Positions 10,890-21,180 of a DNA stretch of 35,522 nucleotides are shown here, piece after piece. The notes beneath the pieces are model-generated. The model searched no databases. It worked only from the letters and a program-made list of their open reading frames with translations, and was not told where the DNA came from. The stretch's first letter is position 1; every line of letters starts with the position of its first letter. The stretch is taken from positions 1-35,522 of the forward strand of contig CALDZF010000191.1 in NCBI GenBank assembly GCA_937944165.1. Direction: 5' to 3'. A program made the translations under genes and the position numbers. This DNA comes from an uncultured Rhizobiaceae group bacterium. GTDB lineage: Bacteria; Pseudomonadota; Alphaproteobacteria; Rhizobiales; Rhizobiaceae.

Positions 10890-11559
10890 TCAATCCTGAG
10901 CGAACTGGTATGGTTATGTCACATTGTTTTGCTAGGGAGGGGTCGTGCGTTACAAGAACCAGAGTTAAACCTTTTTCGCGTTGTCTTTCAAATAAAAGAT
11001 TAGCAACTTGGATGCCTGTTTCGCCATCAAGATTGCCTGTTGGTTCATCGGCAATTAAAACGGTTGGTTCAGGTGCAAGCGCTCTTGCAAGGGCAACACG
11101 TTGTTGTTCTCCGCCTGAAAGTTGGCCAGGATAATGGTTTAATCTATGACCTAGTCCAACAGCTTCCAGCTCTGCTTTTGCTTTTTCCATGGCTTTTTCA
11201 TCACCACTCAATTCCAGTGGTACTGCAACGTTTTCAATTGCTGTCATATTGGGAATAAGATGGAAAGATTGAAAAACAATGCCTACATGGTTGCCGCGAA
11301 AACTGGCAAGCTCGTCTTCATTGAGTGTGGTTATGTCAGTGCCATTTATGATAATACGGCCTTCATCAATGCGCTCAAGGCCGGCTATCACCATTAACAA
11401 TGTAGACTTGCCCGAACCTGATGGCCCTACAATACCTGTTGAAGTTCCTTTGGGAATTTCCAAGTCTATACCCTTAAGAACATGTACGCGAGAAGCATCC
11501 ACTCCTAAAGTGAGTTGCAGGTTTTCAAGAAAAATTGCTGAAGTAGAGACTTGTTTCAC
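10870..11559 (-). CDS. ABC transporter ATP-binding protein (YbbA type)
   Basis: Walker [12 protein letters not shown], signature [15 protein letters not shown], Walker [13 protein letters not shown]. Confidence 0.94.
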   Translation of the reverse strand: MKQVSTSAIFLENLQLTLGVDASRVHVLKGIDLEIPKGTSTGIVGPSGSGKSTLLMVIAGLERIDEGRIIINGTDITTLNEDELASFRGNHVGIVFQSFHLIPNMTAIENVAVPLELSGDEKAMEKAKAELEAVGLGHRLNHYPGQLSGGEQQRVALARALAPEPTVLIADEPTGNLDGETGIQVANLLFERQREKGLTLVLVTHDPSLAKQCDITIPVRSGLIEMANA

Positions 11560-11625
11560 GAGAATTAAATGTCCAGATATAAAGAATCGTATGCTTTAGC
11601 ATCTATATGGGATATTGAATCTTAA

Positions 11626-12273
11626 ATGAAACCATTCTTTTATTACATTTTAGCAAGTTTTCTTTACCTGGCTTTGAATAGCTTTCCAGCTAACGCTAAC
11701 AGTGCCATTTGTGAGGGTAAAAAACTTGTTGTTTTTGGTGACAGTCTTGTGGCAGGTTTTGGCCTTGAGCCAGGCGCTGCTTTTCCAGAGCAATTGGACA
11801 AAGCGCTTGATGCAAAAAATATTAAGATAGAAGTTATCAATGCAGGTGTTTCAGGTGATACAACATCAAGCGGCCTGGCGCGGCTTGATTGGTCTGTGGG
11901 TGAAGATGTAGATGCGGTTATTTTGGAGCTTGGCGCAAATGATGCACTTCGCGGTATTTTGCCTGAGCTGACAGAAAAAAATCTTGATTTGATGATTTCA
12001 AAATTCAAAGAAAAGAATGTCAAAGTGCTTTTGGCTGGCATGATGGCACCACCCAATATGGGTAAAAGCTATGGTGTAACCTTTAACGCTATTTATTCAC
12101 GTTTGGCTATGAAGCATGAAGTTTCACTTTATCCGTTTTTTCTGGAGGGCGTTGCGGCTGATTCCAATCTTAACCAAGCAGATGGCATTCACCCTACCAA
12201 AGAAGGTGTTTCGGTAATTGTTGAAAAAATCATGCCAACTGTAGAGAAGTTTTTGAGCAAAGTTTGTTCGTAA
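11626..12273 (+). CDS. tesA: SGNH arylesterase/lysophospholipase (TesA-like)
   Basis: [10 protein letters not shown] block I, GANDALRG block [12 protein letters not shown] block V; divergent from the ybbAP-like pair, the classic tesA context. Confidence 0.88.
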   Translation: MKPFFYYILASFLYLALNSFPANANSAICEGKKLVVFGDSLVAGFGLEPGAAFPEQLDKALDAKNIKIEVINAGVSGDTTSSGLARLDWSVGEDVDAVILELGANDALRGILPELTEKNLDLMISKFKEKNVKVLLAGMMAPPNMGKSYGVTFNAIYSRLAMKHEVSLYPFFLEGVAADSNLNQADGIHPTKEGVSVIVEKIMPTVEKFLSKVCS

Positions 12274-12284
12274 GGAAATTAAAA

Positions 12285-12599
12285 ATGGCTAAATCAAAAC
12301 GTATCAGACCAAAACAACTGACAGCCGATGCAATTAGTGATGCCTTAAAGACAGTTGAAGGCTGGAGTATGGTTGAAGGGCGTGAAGCAATTTTTAAGAC
12401 GTTTACATTCAAGAATTTTATTCAGGCTTTTGGTTTCATGTCTCAGTCTGCACTTGTGGCTGAGAAGCTGGATCATCATCCCGAATGGTTTAATGTTTAT
12501 AAAACTGTAGATGTAACACTTGCTACACATGATGTTGACGGCCTTACAGAACTTGATTTTAAACTGGCCAGAGCAATGGACAAAATTAGCCAATCTTGA
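12285..12599 (+). CDS. phhB: 4a-hydroxytetrahydrobiopterin dehydratase
   Basis: [15 protein letters not shown]...[55 protein letters not shown]; internal ATG at 12285 preferred. Confidence 0.92.
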   Translation: MAKSKRIRPKQLTADAISDALKTVEGWSMVEGREAIFKTFTFKNFIQAFGFMSQSALVAEKLDHHPEWFNVYKTVDVTLATHDVDGLTELDFKLARAMDKISQS

Positions 12600-12642
12600 A
12601 GGTTGCAACTTAAATTCCCATTTATAAGGGAAGGAGAGGTGT

Positions 12643-13008
12643 ATGAAAAAAGTGCAGATTGATGAAATTCTTTATTCTGGCGATGATGATAAAAATGCTG
12701 AACGTGAGCGAACTTTAAAAGAAAAATTTTGGTTAAAATTCAAGCAAACAGCAAACCGTCTTCCGTTTTCTGAAGATGTTGCTGCTGCATACTATTGCGC
12801 GCTAGATCCCCAAACACCCAATAAGGTTCGTGGTATCTTGTTGGCAGCGCTTGCCTATTTTATTATGCCTTTGGATACAATCCCTGATTTTCTAGTTGGG
12901 TTTGGTTTAACAGACGACATTACCGTTTTGACTGTGGCTTTTACAGCCATTAGCGGGCATATCAAGGATAGCCATAGGCTTGCTGCAAAAAAAGTGCTTC
13001 AAGAATAG
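12643..13008 (+). CDS. DUF1232/YkvA family protein
   Basis: KVRGILLAALAYFIMPLDTIPDFLVGFGLTDDITVL, characteristic YkvA/DUF1232 segment. Confidence 0.88.
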   Translation: MKKVQIDEILYSGDDDKNAERERTLKEKFWLKFKQTANRLPFSEDVAAAYYCALDPQTPNKVRGILLAALAYFIMPLDTIPDFLVGFGLTDDITVLTVAFTAISGHIKDSHRLAAKKVLQE

Positions 13009-13100
13009 TATATTGGATTCGGACCTTAAATAGATATGGACTTATCCAAAATGATTACGTAAGTCGTGATCCTGATATTCATTTATAAAAAGCTTTTATC

Positions 13101-13637
13101 ATGCGTGGTTATTTTGGCATTGGGGTTGAGGGAATTTCCAAGCCTCTAAATTTTGGCAATCTTGCCCGTTCAGGTCATGGATTTGGAGCAAGTTTTATTT
13201 TTACGGTCGCTGCTACGCAAGCGATTGGTAAGCCTATTTCTGATACAACAAAATCAAAAGACCATTTGCCATGGTATTCTTATGACAGTGTAGAAGAAAT
13301 GCGTTTGCCCGATGATTGTCGTTTAGTGGGTGTTGAACTTACGCCGGATGCGGTTGAATTACCAAGTTTTCGCCATCCGGCAAAGGCTGCTTATGTGCTT
13401 GGGCCTGAAGGCGGTTCCCTTTCTCCAGCCATGATTGAAAAATGTGAGTTTACCGTAAAAATACCGATGGATTTTTGCATCAACGTTGCCATGGCTGGTG
13501 CGATTGTTATGTATGATCGAATGCATTCACTAGGACGTTTTGCCGAGCGACCAATTGCTGCTGGCGGGCCAAAAGAATTGTTACGCCCACATGTGCATGG
13601 CAAAAAGCAATATTCTGGTGGGCAACGGCTTCCTTGA
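13101..13637 (+). CDS. TrmH/SpoU-family RNA methyltransferase
   Basis: NFGNLARSGHGFGA, YVLGPEGGSLSP, FCINVAMAGAIVMYDR: SpoU-class SAM-binding knot motifs. Confidence 0.88.
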   Translation: MRGYFGIGVEGISKPLNFGNLARSGHGFGASFIFTVAATQAIGKPISDTTKSKDHLPWYSYDSVEEMRLPDDCRLVGVELTPDAVELPSFRHPAKAAYVLGPEGGSLSPAMIEKCEFTVKIPMDFCINVAMAGAIVMYDRMHSLGRFAERPIAAGGPKELLRPHVHGKKQYSGGQRLP

Positions 13638-13778
13638 TATTATTTGCAAACATATGTGTTCGTCATTCAAATATTTGGTAATATTTCTTGAATTTGTGAA
13701 TTTAAGGACAGATTCTTGCCTTGATTTTGAGCGATTATAGTTCAACATCGAATTATCTGGGGCAAATTAGCGAAGAGT

Positions 13779-13811
13779 TAAAGAAAATTTCAAATTTTCT
13801 TTAATTTTTTT
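13779..13811 (+). terminator. AT-only terminator-like hairpin
   Basis: TAAAGAAAATTT-C-AAATTTTCTTTA perfect inverted repeat followed by ATTTTTTTAC; located about 140 bp after the methyltransferase stop. Confidence 0.4.
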
Positions 13812-13922
13812 ACAGTTTGGTAACTAAAATTAACGCAATTTAAACCTGAATATTTGAACATACGCATAACATCGCTTGGTTTGGGCGATTTGTGAAAACT
13901 GCTATAGGACTGGTACAAAAGA

Positions 13923-14438
13923 ATGAACGCTAAACGTTTTTTAGGGCTTGCTTTTGCAAGCGTATTAATCAGCACTTCGATTCCAATTTCTGCGCAAGCA
14001 CAAGCTCCCACCCGCATTAAACAACATAATGCTTGGGGTGCTTACAGCCATGTAACTGGTAGCGGCAAGATTTGCTATGTGCTATCCATTCCAACAGATA
14101 AAAAACCTGCCGATCGTGATCATGGTGATGTTTTCTTTATGTTGGCAAAACACCCTGGCCAAAGCTCAACCTTTGAGCCGCAGTTTACCGTCGGCTATCC
14201 TTTCAAAGATGGTTCAAAAGTAACGCTTACGATTGATGGCAAAAACTTTGCAATGTTTACCAAAGGCGGAAATGCCTGGATGGAAAACCCTGCAGAAGAG
14301 CCAACCGTAGTCGCTGCAATGCAAGCAGGGCGTGCCATGTCAGTTTCCGGCCAGTCGCGCCGTGGTACTGTAACGACCTATGCTTATTCACTTTCAGGCG
14401 TAACAGCTTCACTTAAAGAGATTAATAGCTGTAGCTGA
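13923..14438 (+). CDS. Invasion-associated locus B (IalB) family protein
   Basis: Signal peptide; HNAWGAYSHVTGSGKICYVLSIPTDKKPADRDHGDVFFMLAKHP pattern of IalB-like proteins. Confidence 0.8.
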   Translation: MNAKRFLGLAFASVLISTSIPISAQAQAPTRIKQHNAWGAYSHVTGSGKICYVLSIPTDKKPADRDHGDVFFMLAKHPGQSSTFEPQFTVGYPFKDGSKVTLTIDGKNFAMFTKGGNAWMENPAEEPTVVAAMQAGRAMSVSGQSRRGTVTTYAYSLSGVTASLKEINSCS

Positions 14439-14484
14439 TAATTGGGTTTAGATACCGAGCTTTTTAAATTTATAAAATCATAAA

Positions 14485-14527
14485 AGCATGGGGTGATTTG
14501 AGTATCACTCCATGCTAAATCATTTTT
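14485..14527 (+). promoter_or_regulatory. Strong hairpin ending directly before the rlmN start codon (terminator of upstream gene or 5' regulatory hairpin)
   Basis: AGCATGGGGTGAT (14485-14497) / ATCACTCCATGCT (14504-14516): 13-bp stem with one G-U pair, 6-nt loop, then AAATCATTTTT and the ATG at 14528. Confidence 0.65.
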
Positions 14528-15760
14528 ATGGCCGTATCATTAGATCTTACAAATAAAGAAATACGTAAAAGCTTGGACATACTTAAACCTGCGTCTGCGC
14601 AAAAGCCGTCGCTTGTTGGCATGAGCCGTAAGGAGATGGGCGAAGCTTTGCATGTTGCTGGTATTGCGGATAAACAGATTAAAATGCGGGTTTCCCAAAT
14701 CTGGCATTGGCTTTATGTGCGCGGTATTTCAGACTTTGCAAATATGAAAAACCTTTCGAAGGATTTTCGCGCACTTCTTGAAGATAAATTTGATATCGCC
14801 CGCCCCAAGATTGTTGAAGAACAAATCTCCAATGACGGTACGCGCAAATGGCTGATGCAGTTTCCTTCTGGCGGTGCAGGCAAGCCTGTTGAAGTGGAGA
14901 CGGTCTATATTCCCGAAGAAGGGCGTGGCACGCTTTGTATTTCTTCTCAGGTTGGTTGTACGCTCACTTGTACGTTTTGTCATACGGGTACTCAGAAGCT
15001 AGTTCGTAATCTGACGGCTGGTGAAATTCTGGCGCAGCTTCTGGTGGCGCGTGATCGCTTGGGGGATTTTCCGCATTCGGATACGCCACAAGGGGCAATT
15101 GTGCCGAATGAAGGGCGCAAGGTTTCCAATATTGTCATGATGGGGATGGGCGAGCCGCTTTATAATTTTGATCACGTTAAACAGGCATTATTGATTGCTA
15201 TTGATGGTGACGGACTTTCCTTGTCTAGACGTCGTGTTACGCTTTCAACCTCCGGGGTGGTGCCGAATATTACTCGTACAGGCGAAGAGATTGGCGTGAT
15301 GTTGGCGATTTCACTGCATGCGGTGCGTGATGAATTGCGAGATGTACTGGTTCCAATCAACAAGAAATACCCGCTTAAGGAATTGCTGGATTCGTGTCGC
15401 AATTATCCGGGCGTGAATAATGCGCGTCGCATTACGTTTGAATATGTCATGCTCAAAGGCATTAATGATTCACTGGAAGACGCCAAAGAATTGGTGCGCT
15501 TGCTTAAAGGTATACCTGCTAAGATAAATCTCATCCCATTTAATCCGTGGGAAGGTTCAGACTATGAATGTTCTGACTGGGACACGATTGAGAAGTTTGC
15601 AGATTTCATCAACGCGAACGGCTACGCTTCTCCAATCAGAACACCAAGAGGCCGCGATATCATGGCCGCTTGTGGGCAGTTGAAATCTGAATCCGAGCGT
15701 ATGAAAAAGACCGAACGTCTGGCGCTTGAAGCGATAATGATTGCTGGGCATGGAGAGTGA
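14528..15760 (+). CDS. rlmN: 23S rRNA (adenine(2503)-C(2))-methyltransferase RlmN
   Basis: Radical [47 protein letters not shown]; 410 aa. Confidence 0.97.
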   Translation: MAVSLDLTNKEIRKSLDILKPASAQKPSLVGMSRKEMGEALHVAGIADKQIKMRVSQIWHWLYVRGISDFANMKNLSKDFRALLEDKFDIARPKIVEEQISNDGTRKWLMQFPSGGAGKPVEVETVYIPEEGRGTLCISSQVGCTLTCTFCHTGTQKLVRNLTAGEILAQLLVARDRLGDFPHSDTPQGAIVPNEGRKVSNIVMMGMGEPLYNFDHVKQALLIAIDGDGLSLSRRRVTLSTSGVVPNITRTGEEIGVMLAISLHAVRDELRDVLVPINKKYPLKELLDSCRNYPGVNNARRITFEYVMLKGINDSLEDAKELVRLLKGIPAKINLIPFNPWEGSDYECSDWDTIEKFADFINANGYASPIRTPRGRDIMAACGQLKSESERMKKTERLALEAIMIAGHGE

Positions 15761-15845
15761 AACTCAACTTATTTCCTGAATTTCTGCACAAAATCTGAAA
15801 ATTGTTAAACTATGCTATTAAGAAATTATAATTAAGGGGATTCAG

Positions 15846-16235
15846 ATGCCATTTTGGTTACATACTACTATTGGCTATATCATTGCAGTCTTGTTTGCAA
15901 ATTTGGTTGGTATTATTATTTTCAAACTACATTTTTCTAATATAAATGATGGTTTATCCAACCTGTTAAGCGTTTATCTAATCTGTACTGTAGTTACTTT
16001 CATTACAGCCTTTCCAGGATTTTTAATTTCTATCTATATAGCAAAAATTAAGAATATGAATTCCTATTATTATTGGGTTAGCCTGGGGGTTTTAAATGTC
16101 TTGGCGGCGCACGTTTTGCTCGCTTTGTACGAAGGCGGATTTTTCTCTTTTGATATAATATTATTGTCTTTATTAAGTGGTGCTGCAGGCGGCTATTCTT
16201 ACGCATGTTTTAGAAAACGTTTTTCATACCGCTAA
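15846..16235 (+). CDS. Small multi-TM hypothetical membrane protein
   Basis: 129 aa, about four hydrophobic segments, GAAGGYSYACF C-terminus similar to the next ORF. Confidence 0.6.
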   Translation: MPFWLHTTIGYIIAVLFANLVGIIIFKLHFSNINDGLSNLLSVYLICTVVTFITAFPGFLISIYIAKIKNMNSYYYWVSLGVLNVLAAHVLLALYEGGFFSFDIILLSLLSGAAGGYSYACFRKRFSYR

Positions 16236-16320
16236 TCTCTGCCCCATCTCCCTACCCTCTGCATAAAATCTCATAATTGATTTTGCATAAGGTTCTTGAA
16301 ACTGAATTTCGGAGAGTGTT

Positions 16321-16803
16321 ATGTTAAGAATTTTATGGTGTGGTTTTGGGATTGGATTTGCGGTTTTAACAATTGTATTGGTGACATTGTTTGTGCCTAT
16401 TTTGCCGCCATTGGTAGTCTGGCATGATCCCAAGGGTCTGCTTGCATTATTCTTGGTTGGCGGCCTATTGGTGGGGCTGATTATTTATCCGACCTTTGCA
16501 TTTGCAGCTTGTGTAAGATCGCATAATTTGATTACGTCACCTTATTACTGGATTGGTATTGGTGGCCTTACAACACTTATATCCAATCTGTTTTTGACAA
16601 TTATTTTTATCCCTTATACGAATTTTATTATTCTTAATTCATCCATCATTGGTGGACTGGTTGGCGGGTTTGTTTATTCGCTGTTTGATAGTAAAGAGAC
16701 GCTTCCATTGATTTTGGCAGATTTGAAGACTTTGTTTTCTAGTATGAAATTTTGGGGATACAGGCTTTTTCAAAAGCCCGCGTTCATAAGAGTGACTGCA
16801 TAA
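16321..16803 (+). CDS. Small multi-TM hypothetical membrane protein
   Basis: 160 aa, hydrophobic, PYYWIGIGGLTTLISN and GGLVGGFVYSLF resemble the preceding ORF. Confidence 0.6.
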   Translation: MLRILWCGFGIGFAVLTIVLVTLFVPILPPLVVWHDPKGLLALFLVGGLLVGLIIYPTFAFAACVRSHNLITSPYYWIGIGGLTTLISNLFLTIIFIPYTNFIILNSSIIGGLVGGFVYSLFDSKETLPLILADLKTLFSSMKFWGYRLFQKPAFIRVTA

Positions 16804-16846
16804 TTATCTGCTTTATGCGTTGGGATAAAACCGCTATGAGAAGATT

Positions 16847-17371
16847 ATGTCTCTTTTTCTATCCATCCTTGGGCGTTTGATTGTTATTTGCTTTGGCTTG
16901 TTCATCGCACTTTTGGCTGCTGCAATGTTGATGTCTTATGGTGTTTCATCAGGTCTATTTGTTGAGGTTATTGGTGTCGAAGCATTAAAGGCAATTGATG
17001 AGACGGACTGGGGTTATGCAGTGCTTTTAATTGTGTGGGTTGGTATTGGCTTTGTGGCCAGCTTTAAACTTGCAAGTTTTGCACTTCTTCCAATTATTAT
17101 TGTTATTGCAGCAGTAGAAATGATGCGCTGGAACGGCATGGTAACGCATTTAATCTTGGGCGGTTTGGCTTCTTTATTTGTAATTTTTACGCAATTGCCA
17201 CCAGATGCTGTTCCTTCTGAAGGAACTTTGATTGTTACGCTTGCCATGGGATTTGTTGGCGGGTTTTTCTATTGGTTGATTGCAGGGCGTGGTGCAGGGA
17301 AATGGCAGGATAAATTACCTGTATTTCGTGAACAAAATGCGGATGACGGAACGATCAAAAGCGAAGAATAA
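16847..17371 (+). CDS. Hypothetical multi-TM membrane protein
   Basis: 174 aa, hydrophobic helices, GFVGGFFYWLIAGRG near C-terminus. Confidence 0.65.
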   Translation: MSLFLSILGRLIVICFGLFIALLAAAMLMSYGVSSGLFVEVIGVEALKAIDETDWGYAVLLIVWVGIGFVASFKLASFALLPIIIVIAAVEMMRWNGMVTHLILGGLASLFVIFTQLPPDAVPSEGTLIVTLAMGFVGGFFYWLIAGRGAGKWQDKLPVFREQNADDGTIKSEE

Positions 17372-17538
17372 ATTCTGTGTGTCTTACTCGTAATAACCTT
17401 TGAAAAACTATTATAGCTAATGTGCATGAATGATGGTTCACACATGTGAGTTTCTACTTTATACAACGCTTAATTTCTTAAATTTACAATCCGCTCTTTG
17501 CTTTTTGGTTGCGGATAATCGATCATCAAGGGTTCGTC

Positions 17539-18762
17539 ATGGCATTGGCAAAAGACAAAGTGAACAAGGTTGTTCTGGCATATTCAGGTGGTTTGGATAC
17601 GTCCATTATTTTGAAATGGCTACAAACAGAGTATGAAGCGGAAGTCGTCACTTTTACGGCTGATCTTGGTCAGGGTGAAGAACTTGAGCCTGCACGCAAA
17701 AAAGCCGAGATGATGGGCATTAAGGAAATCTACATTGAAGATGTGCGTGAAGAATTTGTTTCCGATTTTGTCTTCCCGATGTTTCGTGCCAATACCGCTT
17801 ATGAAGGGGTTTATTTACTGGGCACGTCTATCGCAAGGCCTCTTATTTCCAAGCGCTTGGTTGAGATTGCACGTGAGACGGGTGCTGATGCAATTGCACA
17901 TGGAGCAACTGGAAAGGGCAATGACCAGGTACGTTTTGAACTTTCAGCCTATGCGCTTGATCCAAACATCAAGGTGATTGCACCTTGGCGTGACTGGTCT
18001 TTCAAATCTCGCACTGATCTGCTTGAGTTTGCGCAAACCTATCAAATTCCTGTGCCAAAAGACAAAGAAGGTGAAGCGCCATTTTCTGTTGATGCAAACT
18101 TGTTGCATTCATCTTCTGAGGGAAAAATTCTGGAAGACCCTGCAGTGGAAGCTTCCGAACATGTTTACATGCGCACAATTTCTCCTATGGATGCGCCAGA
18201 TGTTGCAACTGATATTGAAATTGAATTTGAAAAAGGCGATGCAGTTGGTTTAAACGGTAAGCGCATATCTCCTGCAACACTTTTGGCGGAATTAAACAAG
18301 TTTGGGCATGACAATGGTATTGGGCGTTTGGACTTGGTTGAAAATCGTTTCGTGGGGATGAAATCACGTGGGATTTATGAAACGCCAGGTGGTACAATTT
18401 TACTGACAGCACACCGTGCTATGGAATCGATTACGCTTGACCGTGGTGCAGCTCACTTGAAAGATGAGTTGATGCCTCGATATGCGGAATTGATCTATAA
18501 TGGTTTTTGGTTCTCACCAGAGCGGGAAATGTTGCAAGCTGCCATTGATCATTCCCAAGTTCATGTTGAGGGTAAGGTTCGTATGAAGCTTTATAAAGGT
18601 AATGTGATTGTAACAGGGCGCGAAAGTGACAAGTCGCTTTATTCAGAAGAACTTGTAACTTTTGAAGATGACCAAGGTGCTTATGATCAAAAAGATGCAC
18701 ATGGCTTTATTCGCTTAAATGCGCTTCGTTTAAGAACTTTGGCTGCGCGTAATAAAATATAA
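17539..18762 (+). CDS. argG: Argininosuccinate synthase
   Basis: [19 protein letters not shown]-loop, [35 protein letters not shown] at 17539. Confidence 0.98.
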   Translation: MALAKDKVNKVVLAYSGGLDTSIILKWLQTEYEAEVVTFTADLGQGEELEPARKKAEMMGIKEIYIEDVREEFVSDFVFPMFRANTAYEGVYLLGTSIARPLISKRLVEIARETGADAIAHGATGKGNDQVRFELSAYALDPNIKVIAPWRDWSFKSRTDLLEFAQTYQIPVPKDKEGEAPFSVDANLLHSSSEGKILEDPAVEASEHVYMRTISPMDAPDVATDIEIEFEKGDAVGLNGKRISPATLLAELNKFGHDNGIGRLDLVENRFVGMKSRGIYETPGGTILLTAHRAMESITLDRGAAHLKDELMPRYAELIYNGFWFSPEREMLQAAIDHSQVHVEGKVRMKLYKGNVIVTGRESDKSLYSEELVTFEDDQGAYDQKDAHGFIRLNALRLRTLAARNKI

Positions 18763-18830
18763 GTTTACACTCGCTTATATATTATTTTTGCCCTAAAAAG
18801 TAATGGGTTGAATTTTTTAGGTTAGCAACT

Positions 18831-20189
18831 GTGAAAAAAGCGGGAAAAAGCTCGGGCAGTAAAAAGTTCGTAGCTAACCAAGAGCAGGGTTCTGGTCTTG
18901 GGCATAGACGGGCATCAATTATTTTTATGTTAGTGTTAATCCTTTCAGGATTGGCAGGATATACCTATATCACTTACTGTAATGATGAACCAATCACGCT
19001 GAAAATTGCGGCAGGCCCTTATAGGTCAGATTCGTTTGAATTAATGACGGAAGTTGCAGACGTTGTTAGCCGACATTCTAAAGATTTGATAGTTGAAGTT
19101 ATTCCAAGCAAAGACTCCAGTAATAACATTGCCATGTTGAATAATGGTACTGTGGATTTAGCCACGATCCGCTCTGATACACCGGTAATAAGTGATGTTA
19201 GGATGGTTGCTGATTTATTTCCTGATTATTTCCAACTTATCTCTCGAAGTGAGAGCCTGATTTATTCTCCAACAGATTTGGTAGGTAAGAAAGTTGCAGT
19301 CCCTAATCATGGAACGCATGATCTACGTTCTTTTTGGATTATTGGTGATCATTATGATTTACCAATATCTGGGGTTAAATGGGTTCCAACAAGTTTTGAA
19401 AATGGAACCAGATTATTATTGTCTGGTGATGTTGATGCTGTGTTTACTGTAAGATCTTTACGCGACAGAGTTTTATTAAACTTGTTTGAAGACTCGGAAT
19501 TAAAAAACCTGTCACTGCGATACGTCTCATTAGATCAAGCAGAAGCCATTGCAATCAAACGCCCATTTTTACAAGTAGGCAGCGTGCCCAAAGGGACGTT
19601 TATTGGAAAAGCGCCAACTCCAAGAAGTCATACCATTACAACAACTGTGCAACGTATTTTGGTCACAAGAGAAAATCTGGACGTTGAGCCAATTCGTGAA
19701 TTAACACGTATTCTTTTTGAAAACAGGCTCGATCTGACAATTCGATTTGCCTTGGCTTCTGCTATTAAGATGCCTGATATAAATGAAGGGTTTGCGATAT
19801 CTTTACATGAGGGTTCTGAGCAATATTTTAACCGTGATGAGCCTTCATTCGTGCAAGAAAATGCTGAGCCTCTAGCCCTAATGGTTACAGTGTTTGCGAT
19901 GATGGTTTCAGGGTTAATCGCGTTAAGATCACGTTTTGTTTCTACTCAAAAAGACCGAATGGACAGTTACAATTATATGCTTTTAAACATTGCTGAAAAT
20001 GCAAAAAAGGTTACCAATGTTGATGAAGTTAAAACCTTGAAAGTTGAACTGCATAAAGTGTTGGAAAATGTTGTACGCGCATTGGATACGGATGAAGTAA
20101 CCGAAGAAGGGTTTCAAACCTTTTCTTTTTTATGGGAATCCGTGCGTGTTATGCTTAGTGAGCGAGAAGAAGAAGTTAATAGTTCTTAA
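18831..20189 (+). CDS. TAXI family TRAP transporter solute-binding-like protein, membrane-anchored
   Basis: TAXI-type fold sequence (LKIAAGPYRSDSFELMTEVADVV, NNGTVDLATIRSDTP, LVGKKVAVPNHGTHDL); N-terminal TM, second TM near residue 350 and a charged C-terminal tail. GTG start. Confidence 0.8.
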   Translation: MKKAGKSSGSKKFVANQEQGSGLGHRRASIIFMLVLILSGLAGYTYITYCNDEPITLKIAAGPYRSDSFELMTEVADVVSRHSKDLIVEVIPSKDSSNNIAMLNNGTVDLATIRSDTPVISDVRMVADLFPDYFQLISRSESLIYSPTDLVGKKVAVPNHGTHDLRSFWIIGDHYDLPISGVKWVPTSFENGTRLLLSGDVDAVFTVRSLRDRVLLNLFEDSELKNLSLRYVSLDQAEAIAIKRPFLQVGSVPKGTFIGKAPTPRSHTITTTVQRILVTRENLDVEPIRELTRILFENRLDLTIRFALASAIKMPDINEGFAISLHEGSEQYFNRDEPSFVQENAEPLALMVTVFAMMVSGLIALRSRFVSTQKDRMDSYNYMLLNIAENAKKVTNVDEVKTLKVELHKVLENVVRALDTDEVTEEGFQTFSFLWESVRVMLSEREEEVNSS

Positions 20190-20375
20190 GCCTATCGCAT
20201 TTTGAGTTAAAACAGAGTAACTTAAAACGTTGTACCTATTTGTTATAAGCATATTCTTCTGTGAAGACCGCAGACACCTTTAAAGAATATCCTATAATGT
20301 GCATAATTCCTAAATTTGAACGCTTTTTTTAAAATTTCACTTTAGGTTAACACAAAGTAAACGTATGATAGTTCC

Positions 20376-20882
20376 ATGTTTACGATTACTGCTCAAACAA
20401 GGCGGGCAACGCCTCAGGATGCCGCTGCAATATCCCAGGTTCATGAAGCTTCTTGGAGAAATGCTTATGCGGGTTTGGTTCCCTATGGCGCTTTGGCGCG
20501 CATGCTTAACCGCCGTGATGTGGCTTGGTGGACGAACGCAATTCGTAAATCTACGCTTATTTTGATCATTGAGATGGATAATAAGACTGTAGGTTATGCA
20601 ACGCTTGGACCTAACCGCGTAAGTACATTTCCTTTTGAGGGAGAAATTTATGAAATTTATCTTCTGCCGGAATATCAAGGCGTTGGTCTTGGAACCAAGT
20701 TATTCCTAGATGCAATCAACGAATTAAAAAGGCGTAATTATGAAGGCGCTGTTGTTTGGGTTTTGTCTGATAATCAGCCGGCAATCTCGTTTTACGAAAA
20801 TGCAGGTGGGCGCGCTATTGCAAATGGCTCAGAGTATTTTGATGATAAAAAACTCATTAAAACTGCATACGCTTGGGACTAA
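20376..20882 (+). CDS. GNAT family N-acetyltransferase
   Basis: EIYEIYLLPEYQGVGLGTKLFLDAINELK acetyl-CoA binding motif, NQPAISFYENAGGRA. Confidence 0.88.
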   Translation: MFTITAQTRRATPQDAAAISQVHEASWRNAYAGLVPYGALARMLNRRDVAWWTNAIRKSTLILIIEMDNKTVGYATLGPNRVSTFPFEGEIYEIYLLPEYQGVGLGTKLFLDAINELKRRNYEGAVVWVLSDNQPAISFYENAGGRAIANGSEYFDDKKLIKTAYAWD

Positions 20883-20920
20883 TATCTGATTTAAAGTTAA
20901 GCTTAACACGCCGCCCTACA

Positions 20921-20948
20921 TTGACTCTTTAGAAAATCTGGTTATGTA
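20921..20948 (+). promoter_or_regulatory. Candidate sigma70-type promoter for the asd leader transcript
   Basis: TTGACT (20921-20926), 16-bp spacer, TATGTA (20943-20948), 30 bp before the leader ORF start. Confidence 0.5.
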
Positions 20949-20977
20949 AAACCCATCGAAGCCAAGAGATTAGATTA

Positions 20978-21100
20978 ATGTTTGAATACGCTCTTACATT
21001 TTCATGTGTTAAATACCCAGTTACACTTGTTGACTGCGTCTCTCTTTGCTCGGCAAAAACTACGACAACTTCAAAAACAACGAAGACCATCACGGTCTGA
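20978..21100 (+). CDS. Putative threonine-rich leader peptide of asd (40 aa)
   Basis: Manual translation: MFEYALTFSCVKYPVTLVDCVSLCSAKTTTTSKTTKTITV*; 8 Thr codons among the last 14 sense codons (ACT ACG ACA ACT TCA AAA ACA ACG AAG ACC ATC ACG GTC TGA), directly upstream of asd. Confidence 0.7.
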   Translation: MFEYALTFSCVKYPVTLVDCVSLCSAKTTTTSKTTKTITV

Positions 21101-21165
21101 TCGCTTCCGCTTGTGCCCGTACACTCTCCCGGGCAAAACGGGAGGGTGATGACTAGGTGAGAGTG
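21084..21165 (+). promoter_or_regulatory. Attenuator-like set of alternative hairpins upstream of asd
   Basis: AGACC (21084-21088)/GGTCT (21094-21098); TGCCCG (21114-21119)/CGGGCA (21130-21135), mutually exclusive with CACTCTCCCG (21122-21131)/CGGGAGGGTG (21139-21148); CACTCTC can also pair with GAGAGTG (21159-21165). No clear U-tract. Confidence 0.6.
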
Positions 21166-21180
21166 AAGAAAGAAAGTTCC

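Noticed and set aside
13825-13860. TTAA-N6-TTAA (TTAACGCAATTTAA), CtrA-box-like, upstream of the IalB-like gene
   Set aside because: Spacing is one base short of the usual TTAA-N7-TTAA and the region is AT-rich; too weak to call.
20896-20907. Perfect palindrome GTTAAGCTTAAC upstream of the asd promoter
   Set aside because: 12-bp AT-rich palindrome; could be an operator but a chance occurrence is plausible and no second copy was noticed nearby.
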